The notes beneath the pieces are model-generated. The model saw only the letters and a list, made by a program, of their open reading frames with translations. It searched no databases and had not been told where the DNA came from. This document shows, piece by piece, positions 1 to 5,783 of a DNA stretch of 6,347 nucleotides. How positions within the stretch are numbered: position 1 is the first letter of the stretch; each line of letters begins with the position of its first letter. This stretch comes from BM707 sp041592975 (lineage in GTDB: Bacteria; Desulfobacterota; Desulfuromonadia; Desulfuromonadales; UBA2294): the NCBI GenBank assembly GCA_041592975.1, contig JBFHOZ010000133.1, forward strand, positions 1 through 6,347, in the 5' to 3' direction. The position numbers and the translations under genes were made by a program.

Positions 1-488
1 CGCAGGTACCAGTCCTGGATGCTGCGCAGCTGCTGAAGGTCGTGCCGGTCGCTCTCCAGCACGTACTCGTAGACCCAGCCGACGCCGGTGGCGTCCGGGC
101 CGAGACTCGGGTTCACTCCGCGCGGCAGCTTGCCCGAGGCGTAGTTGAGATACTCGAGCACCCGCGAGCGGGCCCAGTAGAGATCGGTCCCGTCCTCGAA
201 GATGATGTAGACGAAGGACAGCCCGAAGAACGAGTAGCCGCGCACCACCTTGGCCTGCGGAACCGAGAGCATCTGCGTGGTGAGCGGATAGGTGACCTGG
301 TCCTCGACCACCTGCGGCGCCTGACCCGGGTACTCGGTCATGATGATGACCTGGACATCCGACAGGTCGGGAATGGCGTCGACCGGGGTGCGGTACATCG
401 AATAGACGCCGCCGACGACCAGGAACAGGGCCAGCAGCACCACCATGAACTTGTTGTCGATCGACCAGGCGATTATGCGCTCAAGCAT
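1..488 (-). CDS. cusA: CusA/CzcA-type heavy-metal efflux RND pump, N-terminal part (3' truncated by window edge)
   Basis: This is the inner-membrane, proton-driven RND pump of a CusCBA-type complex, which exports metal ions through the adaptor and outer-membrane channel. Only the first 162 codons are in the window; the full family length is about 1,040 residues. The visible part shows a short cytoplasmic N-terminus, TM1 at about residues 12-31, and the start of the periplasmic porter domain. Very conserved CusA blocks are TPVDAIPDLSDVQVII (34-49), YPGQAP (53-58), VTYPLTTQMLSVP (65-77), FEDGTDLYWARSRVLEYLN (97-115) and GPDATGVGWVYEY (130-142). From memory these match E. coli CusA closely, which favours the Cu(I)/Ag(I) subfamily over CzcA (Co/Zn/Cd). 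The methionine relay and the TM4 aspartate of the proton path lie outside the window, so substrate is inferred. The start ATG at 488 has a GAGGGG ribosome site (499-494) 5 nt upstream. The gene lies 47 nt after cusB. Confidence 0.95.
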   Translation of the reverse strand, partial: MLERIIAWSIDNKFMVVLLALFLVVGGVYSMYRTPVDAIPDLSDVQVIIMTEYPGQAPQVVEDQVTYPLTTQMLSVPQAKVVRGYSFFGLSFVYIIFEDGTDLYWARSRVLEYLNYASGKLPRGVNPSLGPDATGVGWVYEYVLESDRHDLQQLRSIQDWYL

Positions 489-535
489 GTTCACCCCTCG
501 GGAGGCCCCCTGCTACGGCCGGACCGGATGCACGG

Positions 536-2020
536 CTACCTGAACAGGTCATCGAGATTCTCCTTCTTCCCTGCCGGCTTATCCTCGAACAGGTCATCGA
601 GATCCCCTTTGCTGCCGGCGCCGGCCGGAGCGGCCGGGGCCTGCTGCGGCTGCATCATCTTCTGGACCGCCGCCTTGAGCTTGCTCTCCGAATCGAGCAT
701 GAACTGGGCGCTGGTCACCACCGCCTCGCCCGGCATCAGGCCCTGCAGCACCTGAACGTACCCCTCCTGGTTCTGGACCCCGGTCCGCACCAGGCGCGGC
801 TCGAACCGCCCTCCGTCGAGGGCGACGAAGACCGTCTCCTTCTCCCCGGAGCGTAGGACCGCCTCGACCGGGACGGCCAGCGCCTCACGGACCGGATCGG
901 AATGGATCCGGACGTTGACGTACATGTCCGGCTTGAGCTCGTACTCCGGGTTGTCCAGTTCGATCCGGGCCTTGACCGTACGGGTCTTCGGCTCGACAAA
1001 CGGGTAGATGAAGGAGACGACGCCGCGGACGGTCTTGCCGCCGACGAACGGCAGGACGATCTCGGCCGGCTGGCCGGCCTTGACCCAGGGGAGCTCGTAC
1101 TCGTAGATGTCGGCCATCACCCAGACCTTCCCGATGTCGGCGATCTTGAACAGCTCCACCCCCCCCTTGACGAACATGCCGCTTTCGACATTCTTGAGCA
1201 TGACAATGCCGCGGTGCCCGGCGTGCAGGGTCAGGGTGCGGCGGGGCTGGCGGCTCTCCTCGAGCGCCGCGATCTGGCCGTCGGTGATGTCCCAGTAGGC
1301 GAGACGGCTGCGCGAGGCCTCGAGCAGGCGCCGGGCGCCGTCGACAATATCGGCGAAGGGGCTCTGCCGCACCGCCTCGAAGTTGGCCAGCGCCAGCAGG
1401 TACTCCTGCTGGGCGGTCACCAGCTCCGGGCTGTAGATCTCCAGCAGTTTCTGTCCCCGCTGCACACGCTGCCCGGTCTCGTTCACGTGGAGCGTCTCCA
1501 CCCAGCCGTTCACCTTGGAATTGACAGAGAACTGGCGCGGCTCCATCGGGACGACGTTCCCCACCGTCCGCACGGTCCGCTGCAGGGTGCGCTTCTCGGC
1601 CCTGACCGTCCGCACCCCCATGTTCTGCACTGTCACCGGGTCGATGGTGACGATAACGCCGCCGGTCGCCTCATCCTCATAGACCGGAACCAGGTCCATC
1701 CCCATGGGAGACTTCCCCGGCTCGTCGCGGATATAGGTCGGATCCATCGGCGCCACCCAGTACCTGATCTTCCGCTCGCCGGCGGACTTACCGCCGCCGG
1801 CAGGCTCCAGCGGCACCAGGTCCATGCCGCAGATCGGACAGAGTCCCGGTTCGTCGACGACGATCATCGGGTGCATACCGCAGGTGTATTTCTGTTCAGC
1901 CGCAAAGGCTGACGACAGCCACCCTTCCGTGCCGTGCCCGCGATGCAGGTGGGCAAACGGTGCCGGAAGCACCAGGGACAGGGTGAGGAGAGACAGAAGG
2001 AGTATTCGGGGTCGGATCAT
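536..2020 (-). CDS. cusB: CusB-type periplasmic adaptor (membrane fusion protein) with two metal-binding modules
   Basis: This 494-residue periplasmic adaptor links the RND pump to the outer-membrane channel and is expected to pass metal to the pump. A signal peptide is visible, with basic RPR at 3-5 and a hydrophobic core at about 6-20. Cleavage could be after PFA (23) or after SAFA (40). Next come two heavy-metal-binding modules. The first is intact: YTCGMHP (45-51) and CPICGMDLVP (61-70), with C47, M49, H50, C61, C64 and M66. The second has no cysteine but keeps methionines: YWVAPMDP (87-94) and KSPMGMDLVP (103-112). The rest is a standard adaptor: beta-barrel and lipoyl halves around NGWVETLHVNETGQRV (171-186) and LTLHAGHRGIVML (263-275), a helical hairpin at about 197-258, then a membrane-proximal domain to about 450. 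A Pro/Ala linker leads to an unusual tail with two LDDLF motifs. Its GGAG ribosome site (2033-2030) lies inside the end of cusC and the genes are 3 nt apart, which suggests coupled translation. Confidence 0.95.
   Translation of the reverse strand: MIRPRILLLSLLTLSLVLPAPFAHLHRGHGTEGWLSSAFAAEQKYTCGMHPMIVVDEPGLCPICGMDLVPLEPAGGGKSAGERKIRYWVAPMDPTYIRDEPGKSPMGMDLVPVYEDEATGGVIVTIDPVTVQNMGVRTVRAEKRTLQRTVRTVGNVVPMEPRQFSVNSKVNGWVETLHVNETGQRVQRGQKLLEIYSPELVTAQQEYLLALANFEAVRQSPFADIVDGARRLLEASRSRLAYWDITDGQIAALEESRQPRRTLTLHAGHRGIVMLKNVESGMFVKGGVELFKIADIGKVWVMADIYEYELPWVKAGQPAEIVLPFVGGKTVRGVVSFIYPFVEPKTRTVKARIELDNPEYELKPDMYVNVRIHSDPVREALAVPVEAVLRSGEKETVFVALDGGRFEPRLVRTGVQNQEGYVQVLQGLMPGEAVVTSAQFMLDSESKLKAAVQKMMQPQQAPAAPAGAGSKGDLDDLFEDKPAGKKENLDDLFR
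542..603 (-). repeat. 45-nt-period in-frame direct repeat encoding two LDDLF motifs
   Basis: An identical 17-base word GAACAGGTCATCGAGAT (plus-strand reading) occurs at 542-558 and 587-603. The period of 45 nt is exactly 15 codons, so both copies are read in the cusB frame as LDDLF (residues 474-478 and 489-493). The surrounding sequence between copies has diverged. Confidence 0.85.
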
Positions 2021-2023
2021 CGC

Positions 2024-3376
2024 TTATTTCTCCGTGTTCCGGGCGACCGGTTCCACCGCCCGCGGTTCGCCGACCGCGGCCGCAAGGCGTGCAGTCGCCC
2101 GCAGGCCGTCGCCGGTGGCCCGGTGCAGTTCCGTTTCATACTGATTCAGGGTCAGCAGCGCCGTCAGCAGCTCCTGGAAATCGACGTTGCCGACCTGGTA
2201 GGCGGAGAGCAACGCCGCGTAGACCTGGCGCGCCTGGGGAAGAATGCCGGTCCGGTACAGTTCGACAAGCTGGTAACTGCGCCGGGCGTCATGATACGAC
2301 TCGTCGACCGCGTAGCGCACCTGGTTACGGACGTCGGCAAACTGGTTGTAGGCCTGGTTCAGGGCCGATTCACCGGCCGCCACCTCGGCCGCGCGGCGCG
2401 ACCGGTTGAGCGGCAGGTTCAGGCTGATGCCGGCGCTGGCGAAGTCGGTTCCCTGATCCGGCAGGTTGTCGTCCCGAAACCGGTAACCGGCCCACAGCGT
2501 GACGTCGGGGCGATACTCGAGACGGGCCAGCTCCTTCTGCTGGCGCACCTTCTCGATCCGGGCCTTCCAGCCGGCAAACAGCGGCCGCTGCTCCTCGGCA
2601 AGCGCCTGCAGCTCGTCCAGCTCCCGTGTCGGCGCGGGTGCCGCCGGCAGGATTGCCGGAATCTCTATCGGGCCGTCGACCGGCCGGCTGGCCAGCCGGT
2701 TGAGATTCCCCTGAAGCGTCGTCCGGCTCTGCTCCAGCTGGATCAGCCGGTCGCGCAGCCGGCTCCGTTCAAGTTGAACCTTGAGAACATCGGCCTGTTT
2801 CCCCTGTCCGACCCGGTAGCGGGTCTCGGCCAGCTTCGACAGGTCGCCGAGCAGGTCGAGGTTCATTTTCGCCGTTTCGATGGACCGGTCGACGACGTAG
2901 AGGCGGTAATACGACTCCCGCACCTGGCGGATCAGCTCGATGCGGGCCTCGCCGTACACCCCCTCGTACCAGAGTGCCTCCTGCGCCGCCATCTCCTTCT
3001 TCGCCCCGAGCTTGCCAGGAAACGGCAGCCTCTGCGCCAGCTGCAGTTCGTTGCCGGTCATCGGCGTGACGTCCGACTCGAAGCTGTCGACCGGGTAGTT
3101 GGAGAAGGCAAAGGAGAGGGTCGGGTCGGCCAGGGCGCCCGCCGGTCCGATCCGGTGCATGGCGCCGGCCTGCTGCTGCCGTGCCGCCATCAGGGCCGGG
3201 TTTTCGGCCAACGCCGCGTCGATCAGCGCCTGCAGGACGACGTCGTCTTCAGCGGCGCGGGCGCCCGCCACCGGCAGAGCCGCCCAGACGAGGAACAGCA
3301 GCAGGGTTTTGCACAGCATTTTTTTCACATCATTCACCGATATAGAGTCGCCAGTCGTGCGCATCACGATATACAT
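2024..3376 (-). CDS. cusC: CusC/TolC-family outer-membrane efflux channel
   Basis: This is the outer-membrane exit duct of the tripartite metal efflux complex, about 450 residues. The start at 3376 is chosen because GAGAGGTG (3387-3380) precedes it at ideal spacing. An in-frame ATG at 3394 has no ribosome site and lies at or before the predicted transcription start; a later ATG at 3319 also lacks one. The following positions count from 3376. Signal peptide: KK at 18-19, hydrophobic core about 21-36, cleavage expected near AGARA|AED (41). Two outer-membrane efflux repeats follow, each marked by a matching helix segment: YRVGQGKQADVLKVQLERS (187-205) and YQVGNVDFQELLTALLTLNQ (393-412). The only cysteine (22) is at the start of the hydrophobic stretch and is not in a lipobox. 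This protein is therefore probably not lipidated, unlike E. coli CusC. It opens the operon cusC-cusB-cusA. The TolC-family assignment is firm; the metal role comes from the neighbours. Confidence 0.9.
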   Translation of the reverse strand: MYIVMRTTGDSISVNDVKKMLCKTLLLFLVWAALPVAGARAAEDDVVLQALIDAALAENPALMAARQQQAGAMHRIGPAGALADPTLSFAFSNYPVDSFESDVTPMTGNELQLAQRLPFPGKLGAKKEMAAQEALWYEGVYGEARIELIRQVRESYYRLYVVDRSIETAKMNLDLLGDLSKLAETRYRVGQGKQADVLKVQLERSRLRDRLIQLEQSRTTLQGNLNRLASRPVDGPIEIPAILPAAPAPTRELDELQALAEEQRPLFAGWKARIEKVRQQKELARLEYRPDVTLWAGYRFRDDNLPDQGTDFASAGISLNLPLNRSRRAAEVAAGESALNQAYNQFADVRNQVRYAVDESYHDARRSYQLVELYRTGILPQARQVYAALLSAYQVGNVDFQELLTALLTLNQYETELHRATGDGLRATARLAAAVGEPRAVEPVARNTEK

Positions 3377-3379
3377 AAG

Positions 3380-3387
3380 CACCTCTC
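3380..3387 (-). promoter_or_regulatory. Ribosome binding site that decides the cusC start
   Basis: GAGAGGTG on the minus strand is followed by CTT and then ATG at 3376. It is the only good Shine-Dalgarno match near the three in-frame ATGs at 3394, 3376 and 3319. It also agrees with a transcription start near 3391 predicted from the promoter just upstream. Confidence 0.7.
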
Positions 3388-3397
3388 GTGCCATGTT

Positions 3398-3426
3398 ATT
3401 TTATCATTATTTTTCAGATATTTGAA
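3398..3426 (-). promoter_or_regulatory. Predicted sigma70-type promoter for the cusCBA operon
   Basis: On the minus strand, a -35-like TTCAAA (3426-3421; 4 of 6 consensus bases) is followed by a 17-nt AT-rich spacer and a -10-like TAAAAT (3403-3398; 5 of 6). Transcription would begin near 3391, giving a leader of about 15 nt before the chosen cusC start. I see no CusR, CueR or CsoR operator that I recognise with confidence. Promoter assignment rests on pattern only. Confidence 0.45.
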
Positions 3427-3448
3427 AAAAAGGACGGCAAGCTTGCCG
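3425..3448 (-). terminator. Predicted Rho-independent terminator after the radical SAM gene
   Basis: A perfect 14-bp palindrome CGGCAAGCTTGCCG (3448-3435) can fold as a 5-bp stem with an AGCT loop. On the minus strand it is followed by TCC and seven T residues (3431-3425). The T tract makes it directional, ending transcripts from the rhomboid/radical SAM operon about 70 nt after its last stop. The stem is short, so termination may be partial. The same palindrome could instead be a protein-binding site upstream of cusC. Confidence 0.5.
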
Positions 3449-3516
3449 GGAGGATTCAAGGATTTTCGACAACCGGATGAAGAATATTCTACACCTTGAG
3501 CGCCGCTGCCGGCGGC
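3427..3516 (-). other. Intergenic stretch between the radical SAM gene and the efflux promoter
   Basis: Besides the terminator palindrome, this stretch holds three small structures. The first is a GC-rich hairpin starting in the radical SAM stop codon (GAGC, bulged C, GCCG, loop GCAG, CGGC, GCTC; 3518-3498) with no T tract. The second is a perfect 10-bp palindrome AGAATATTCT (3481-3490). The third is a direct repeat of AGGATT (3451-3456 and 3459-3464) 8 nt apart. Any of these could be regulatory for the efflux operon, but none matches an operator I know. No gene is seen here. Confidence 0.35.
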
Positions 3517-4410
3517 TCAGACATGCGCCTCGGAGTAATCCGGCAACTGGTCGAACCAGCCGGGATGCTGCCGGGCCAGGCGGATCGCCTCTTCGGTCTC
3601 GGCGATCAGCCGTTCACGGTCCTTCGGATAGCTGCCGGCGAGGTTGAGAAAGTTGGAAGCGTGGTTTGAGCGGAGGATGGTCCTTCCGGGGTTCAGTCCG
3701 CGAACGATCTCAAGGGCCTCCTCGAGGATATCCCCCCGGGTCTGGCGGGTGATCCCCCGGAAGAACGCCTCGTTGTGGCGCGGAAAGAGGGTCAGCAGGG
3801 AGAAGTACTCCGGCGACAGCGCGGTGATCCAGGCGGCCGTCGCCGCGGCGTGTTCACGGCTGCGCTCCCGGCCGGCCAGGCCGAGGATGGCGGTGACCGA
3901 CAGCTTCATCCCCGCCTGCTGCGCCTTGCGGCACTGCTCGAGCATCGCCGCGGCGGTATACCCCTTCTGCACCCGCAGCAGGGTCGGGTCGTCGCTGCTC
4001 TCCAGCCCGAAGTAGAGGATGCGCAGCTTCTTCGCGCGCAGCAGTTCGAGCTCGGCGACGCTCTTGGTGCGCAGGCTGTTCGGCGAGGCGTAGATGCCGA
4101 CCCGGGCGAGGTTGGGGAACCTGTCGGCCAGGGTGTCGAGGATCGCGACCAGGCCGGACTGGGGATAGACCAGGGCGTCGCCGTCGGCGAGGAAGACCCG
4201 CTGGACGCGGGCGCGGTGATGCGCCGGGATCGCCTCGATGTCGGTTTGCACCTCGTCGACCGTGCGGCAACGGAACGACTTCATCTTGTACATGCCGCAG
4301 AAGGTGCAGTCGTTCTGCGAGCAGCCGATGGTGATCTGGAAAATCAGGGAGCGCGCCTCGGACGGCGGGCGGAAGACCGGTTCTTCGTAGTCAAAGTAGT
4401 GATACATCAT
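3517..4410 (-). CDS. Radical SAM protein with CX4CX2C cluster motif
   Basis: This 297-residue enzyme is predicted to bind a [4Fe-4S] cluster and S-adenosylmethionine and to generate a 5'-deoxyadenosyl radical. The substrate is unknown. The cluster motif is C30-SQND-C35-TF-C38 followed by GMY, so the first spacing is four residues instead of the canonical three. Other core features are FLADGDAL (73-80), the strand YFGLESSDDPTLL (133-145) in the GxES-type SAM-binding position, and AILGLAG (174-180). The C-terminal RSNHASNFLNLAGSYPKDR (247-265) looks like a conserved signature of this COG1032-like group of uncharacterised proteins. At 297 residues it appears to be a bare radical SAM domain with a short extension and no second cluster-binding domain. 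Its ATG overlaps the TAA of a 25-codon gene (TAATG), and no Shine-Dalgarno sequence is visible before it, so translation is probably by reinitiation. The second codon is also ATG and could be the true start. Confidence 0.9.
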   Translation of the reverse strand: MMYHYFDYEEPVFRPPSEARSLIFQITIGCSQNDCTFCGMYKMKSFRCRTVDEVQTDIEAIPAHHRARVQRVFLADGDALVYPQSGLVAILDTLADRFPNLARVGIYASPNSLRTKSVAELELLRAKKLRILYFGLESSDDPTLLRVQKGYTAAAMLEQCRKAQQAGMKLSVTAILGLAGRERSREHAAATAAWITALSPEYFSLLTLFPRHNEAFFRGITRQTRGDILEEALEIVRGLNPGRTILRSNHASNFLNLAGSYPKDRERLIAETEEAIRLARQHPGWFDQLPDYSEAHV

Positions 4411-4487
4411 TACAGGATACAGAACATCAGGGCAAAGGCCAAAGTCAAAAGAAACCAGATGCCCATAAAGGATTTCGACCGGGTCAT
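4410..4487 (-). CDS. 25-residue predicted single-span membrane micro-protein
   Basis: This short gene lies between the rhomboid and radical SAM genes. It starts MTRSKSFMG, continues as an uninterrupted hydrophobic helix at about residues 7-25 rich in L, F and A, and ends FCIL. The basic N-terminus predicts an N-in orientation with one membrane span and almost no periplasmic tail. Support for its being real is positional. Its ATG overlaps the rhomboid TGA as ATGA, its TAA overlaps the radical SAM ATG as TAATG, and a strong GGGGGAGAG ribosome site (4499-4491) sits 3 nt before its start. The cysteine at 23 is not in a lipobox because F precedes it. I recognise no family. Its role could be a small partner of the rhomboid or of the radical SAM protein, or only a coupling leader that lets ribosomes reinitiate at the radical SAM gene. 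Confidence 0.65.
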   Translation of the reverse strand: MTRSKSFMGIWFLLTLAFALMFCIL

Positions 4488-5674
4488 GTTCTCTCCCCCA
4501 GCTTCTCGATCGCCCGCAGGTGCATCCGCGCCTCCTCGGCGAGATCGCGGCTGCGGGCGGTCTCGATTGCCGACAGGAAGTACTGGTAGGCGCTCGGAAT
4601 GTGCCGCGCCTGGTGGAGCATCGACTTGCCGGCGCCGAGGAAGGCCCGGTCGATCTCCCGGTCGTTCGGCCGCTCGGCGATGAACCGGCGGAACAGCGTC
4701 TGCGCCTCCTCGTAGGCGCGGATGCCGAGCAGGTATTCGCCGAGCGCCAGCACCACGTCGGCGTGAACCCCGAGCCTCTCCTCGCGGGAGGAGAGGGAGA
4801 AGAAGCGGTTCACCGCCCCGGCATAATCCCCCTCGCGCAGGTGCATGGCGATCGCCTGCGCCGGGGTCAGGTCGTCCTCGCCCGCCTGCCGGCGACGCCG
4901 CTCCGACGGCACCTCCCGGCGCATCTGCTGCACCTTGCGCATTCCGGGGAGACGGTCGAGGCCCGCAGCGATCGCCATGCCGGCGACGAATCCGCCGATG
5001 TGCGCGCCGTAGGCGACGCCACCCGCGCCGGGGGAGGAGAACAGGAACGGGAAGAGATTGTCGACCACCAGGTAGAAGCCGAGGACGATGCGGGCCGGGA
5101 TCAAAAAGGTGTTCATGAGGAAGGGGAAGAGGAAGACGAACACCTTGACATGGTTCCGCTTGAACCAGACGAAGTAGAAGCCGAGCACCCCGGAGATCGC
5201 CCCCGACGCGCCGATCATCGGAACCTGCGACCCGAGGGTGAAGAGCGAGAAGAACCCGGTCGAGGCGACGCCGGTGATCAGATAGGCGAACAGGAAGCCG
5301 GCCGGGCCGAGCCGGTGCTCGACGTTGTCGCCGTAGATCCAGAGGAAGAGCATGTTGCCGAACAGGTGCATGAAGTTGGCGTGCAGGAACATGGCGCTGA
5401 ACAGGGTCAGGATCGAGGCCTCGGCCGGGCGGAAACCGTAGCGGATGACGAAGAGGTCGTAGGCGGAAATGTTCTGCAGGATCAGCTCGGGCGGCAGGTT
5501 CCGCTCGCCGAGGATCCTGATATACTCGTACAGCAGCGGATCGCCGGCGTTGACGCCGCGGCCGGAAAGCGGCAGGGTCACCAGGACGAAGACCGCGACG
5601 TTGGCCGCGATCAGCGCCCAGGTCACGAAGGGGGTTCCGGGCGGGTTGGGGGTATCGCCGATCGGGAGAAACAT
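4484..5674 (-). CDS. Rhomboid-family intramembrane serine protease with helical C-terminal domain
   Basis: This 396-residue membrane protein is predicted to cut substrate transmembrane helices with a Ser-His dyad. The rhomboid domain spans about 12-240. A first TM helix at 16-35 is followed by a roughly 50-residue loop. HANFMHLFGN (98-107) carries the conserved H103 and N107, GASGAISG (155-162) holds the nucleophile S157, and AYGAHIGGFVAGM (221-233) holds the catalytic H225. All key residues are present, so it should be active. After a charged linker (about 245-265), residues 268-394 form a soluble all-helical region with TPR-like pairs such as EGDYAGAVNRFFSL (281-294) and AYEEAQTLFRRFI (320-332). 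The start at 5674 has an AAAGGAG site 5 nt upstream. It opens the operon with the micro-protein and radical SAM genes. The substrate is unknown. The long loop after TM1 and the tail distinguish it from minimal GlpG-like rhomboids. Confidence 0.92.
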   Translation of the reverse strand: MFLPIGDTPNPPGTPFVTWALIAANVAVFVLVTLPLSGRGVNAGDPLLYEYIRILGERNLPPELILQNISAYDLFVIRYGFRPAEASILTLFSAMFLHANFMHLFGNMLFLWIYGDNVEHRLGPAGFLFAYLITGVASTGFFSLFTLGSQVPMIGASGAISGVLGFYFVWFKRNHVKVFVFLFPFLMNTFLIPARIVLGFYLVVDNLFPFLFSSPGAGGVAYGAHIGGFVAGMAIAAGLDRLPGMRKVQQMRREVPSERRRRQAGEDDLTPAQAIAMHLREGDYAGAVNRFFSLSSREERLGVHADVVLALGEYLLGIRAYEEAQTLFRRFIAERPNDREIDRAFLGAGKSMLHQARHIPSAYQYFLSAIETARSRDLAEEARMHLRAIEKLGERT

Positions 5675-5703
5675 GCCGGCTCCTTTCTGCGGATTCGGAC
5701 CTC

Positions 5704-5732
5704 ATTCTAGCACAGCCGGCGGCCCATCTCAC
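5704..5732 (-). promoter_or_regulatory. Predicted promoter for the rhomboid operon
   Basis: On the minus strand, TAGAAT (5709-5704; 5 of 6 matches to the -10 consensus) is preceded by TGC, forming an extended -10 element. A weak -35-like GTGAGA (5732-5727) lies 17 nt upstream. Transcription would start near 5697, about 22 nt before the rhomboid ATG. It stands back to back with the promoter of the plus-strand gene. Confidence 0.45.
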
Positions 5733-5734
5733 CC

Positions 5735-5763
5735 TTGCAATTCGCACCGCGAACCGTTATCCT
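5735..5763 (+). promoter_or_regulatory. Predicted promoter for the TRIC-type gene
   Basis: TTGCAA (5735-5740; 4 of 6 for -35) and TATCCT (5758-5763; 4 of 6 for -10) are separated by 17 nt. The spacer contains a small inverted repeat, TTCGC-ACC-GCGAA (5741-5753), which could be an operator or chance. Transcription would begin near 5770, giving a leader of about 14 nt. Confidence 0.35.
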
Positions 5764-5783
5764 CGCCGCGACCGGAGGATGTC

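Noticed and set aside
42..755. A 237-codon plus-strand open frame over cusA and cusB
   Set aside because: It is antisense to two well-supported genes and straddles their boundary; there is no recognisable domain and no ribosome site stands out.
3481..3490. AGAATATTCT palindrome as an operator
   Set aside because: A 10-bp AT-rich palindrome is not rare by chance, it does not match a copper-sensor site I know, and no promoter element is well placed around it.
1934..3499. A 521-codon plus-strand open frame across cusC
   Set aside because: It is antisense to the convincing TolC-family gene. Its product is rich in R, G, Q and V without domains, as expected from high-GC codon bias leaving few stops on the opposite strand.
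3498..3518. GC-rich hairpin at the end of the radical SAM gene as its terminator
   Set aside because: The 8-bp bulged stem is followed by AAGGTG rather than a T tract. The palindrome at 3435-3448 with seven Ts is the better candidate.
3775..4683. A 302-codon plus-strand open frame over the radical SAM gene
   Set aside because: It is antisense to an enzyme with intact motifs and crosses the micro-protein and rhomboid boundaries; no domain is visible.
4520..5710. A 396-codon plus-strand open frame opposite the rhomboid gene
   Set aside because: It mirrors the rhomboid gene codon for codon, and its Glu/Arg/Val-rich product is a high-GC artefact.
4488..5747. A long minus-strand frame that runs through the rhomboid gene and ends in the micro-protein
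   Set aside because: The part upstream of 4487 is an Arg/Pro-rich shadow of the rhomboid gene. Only its last 25 codons, which have their own ribosome site and overlaps, are supported.
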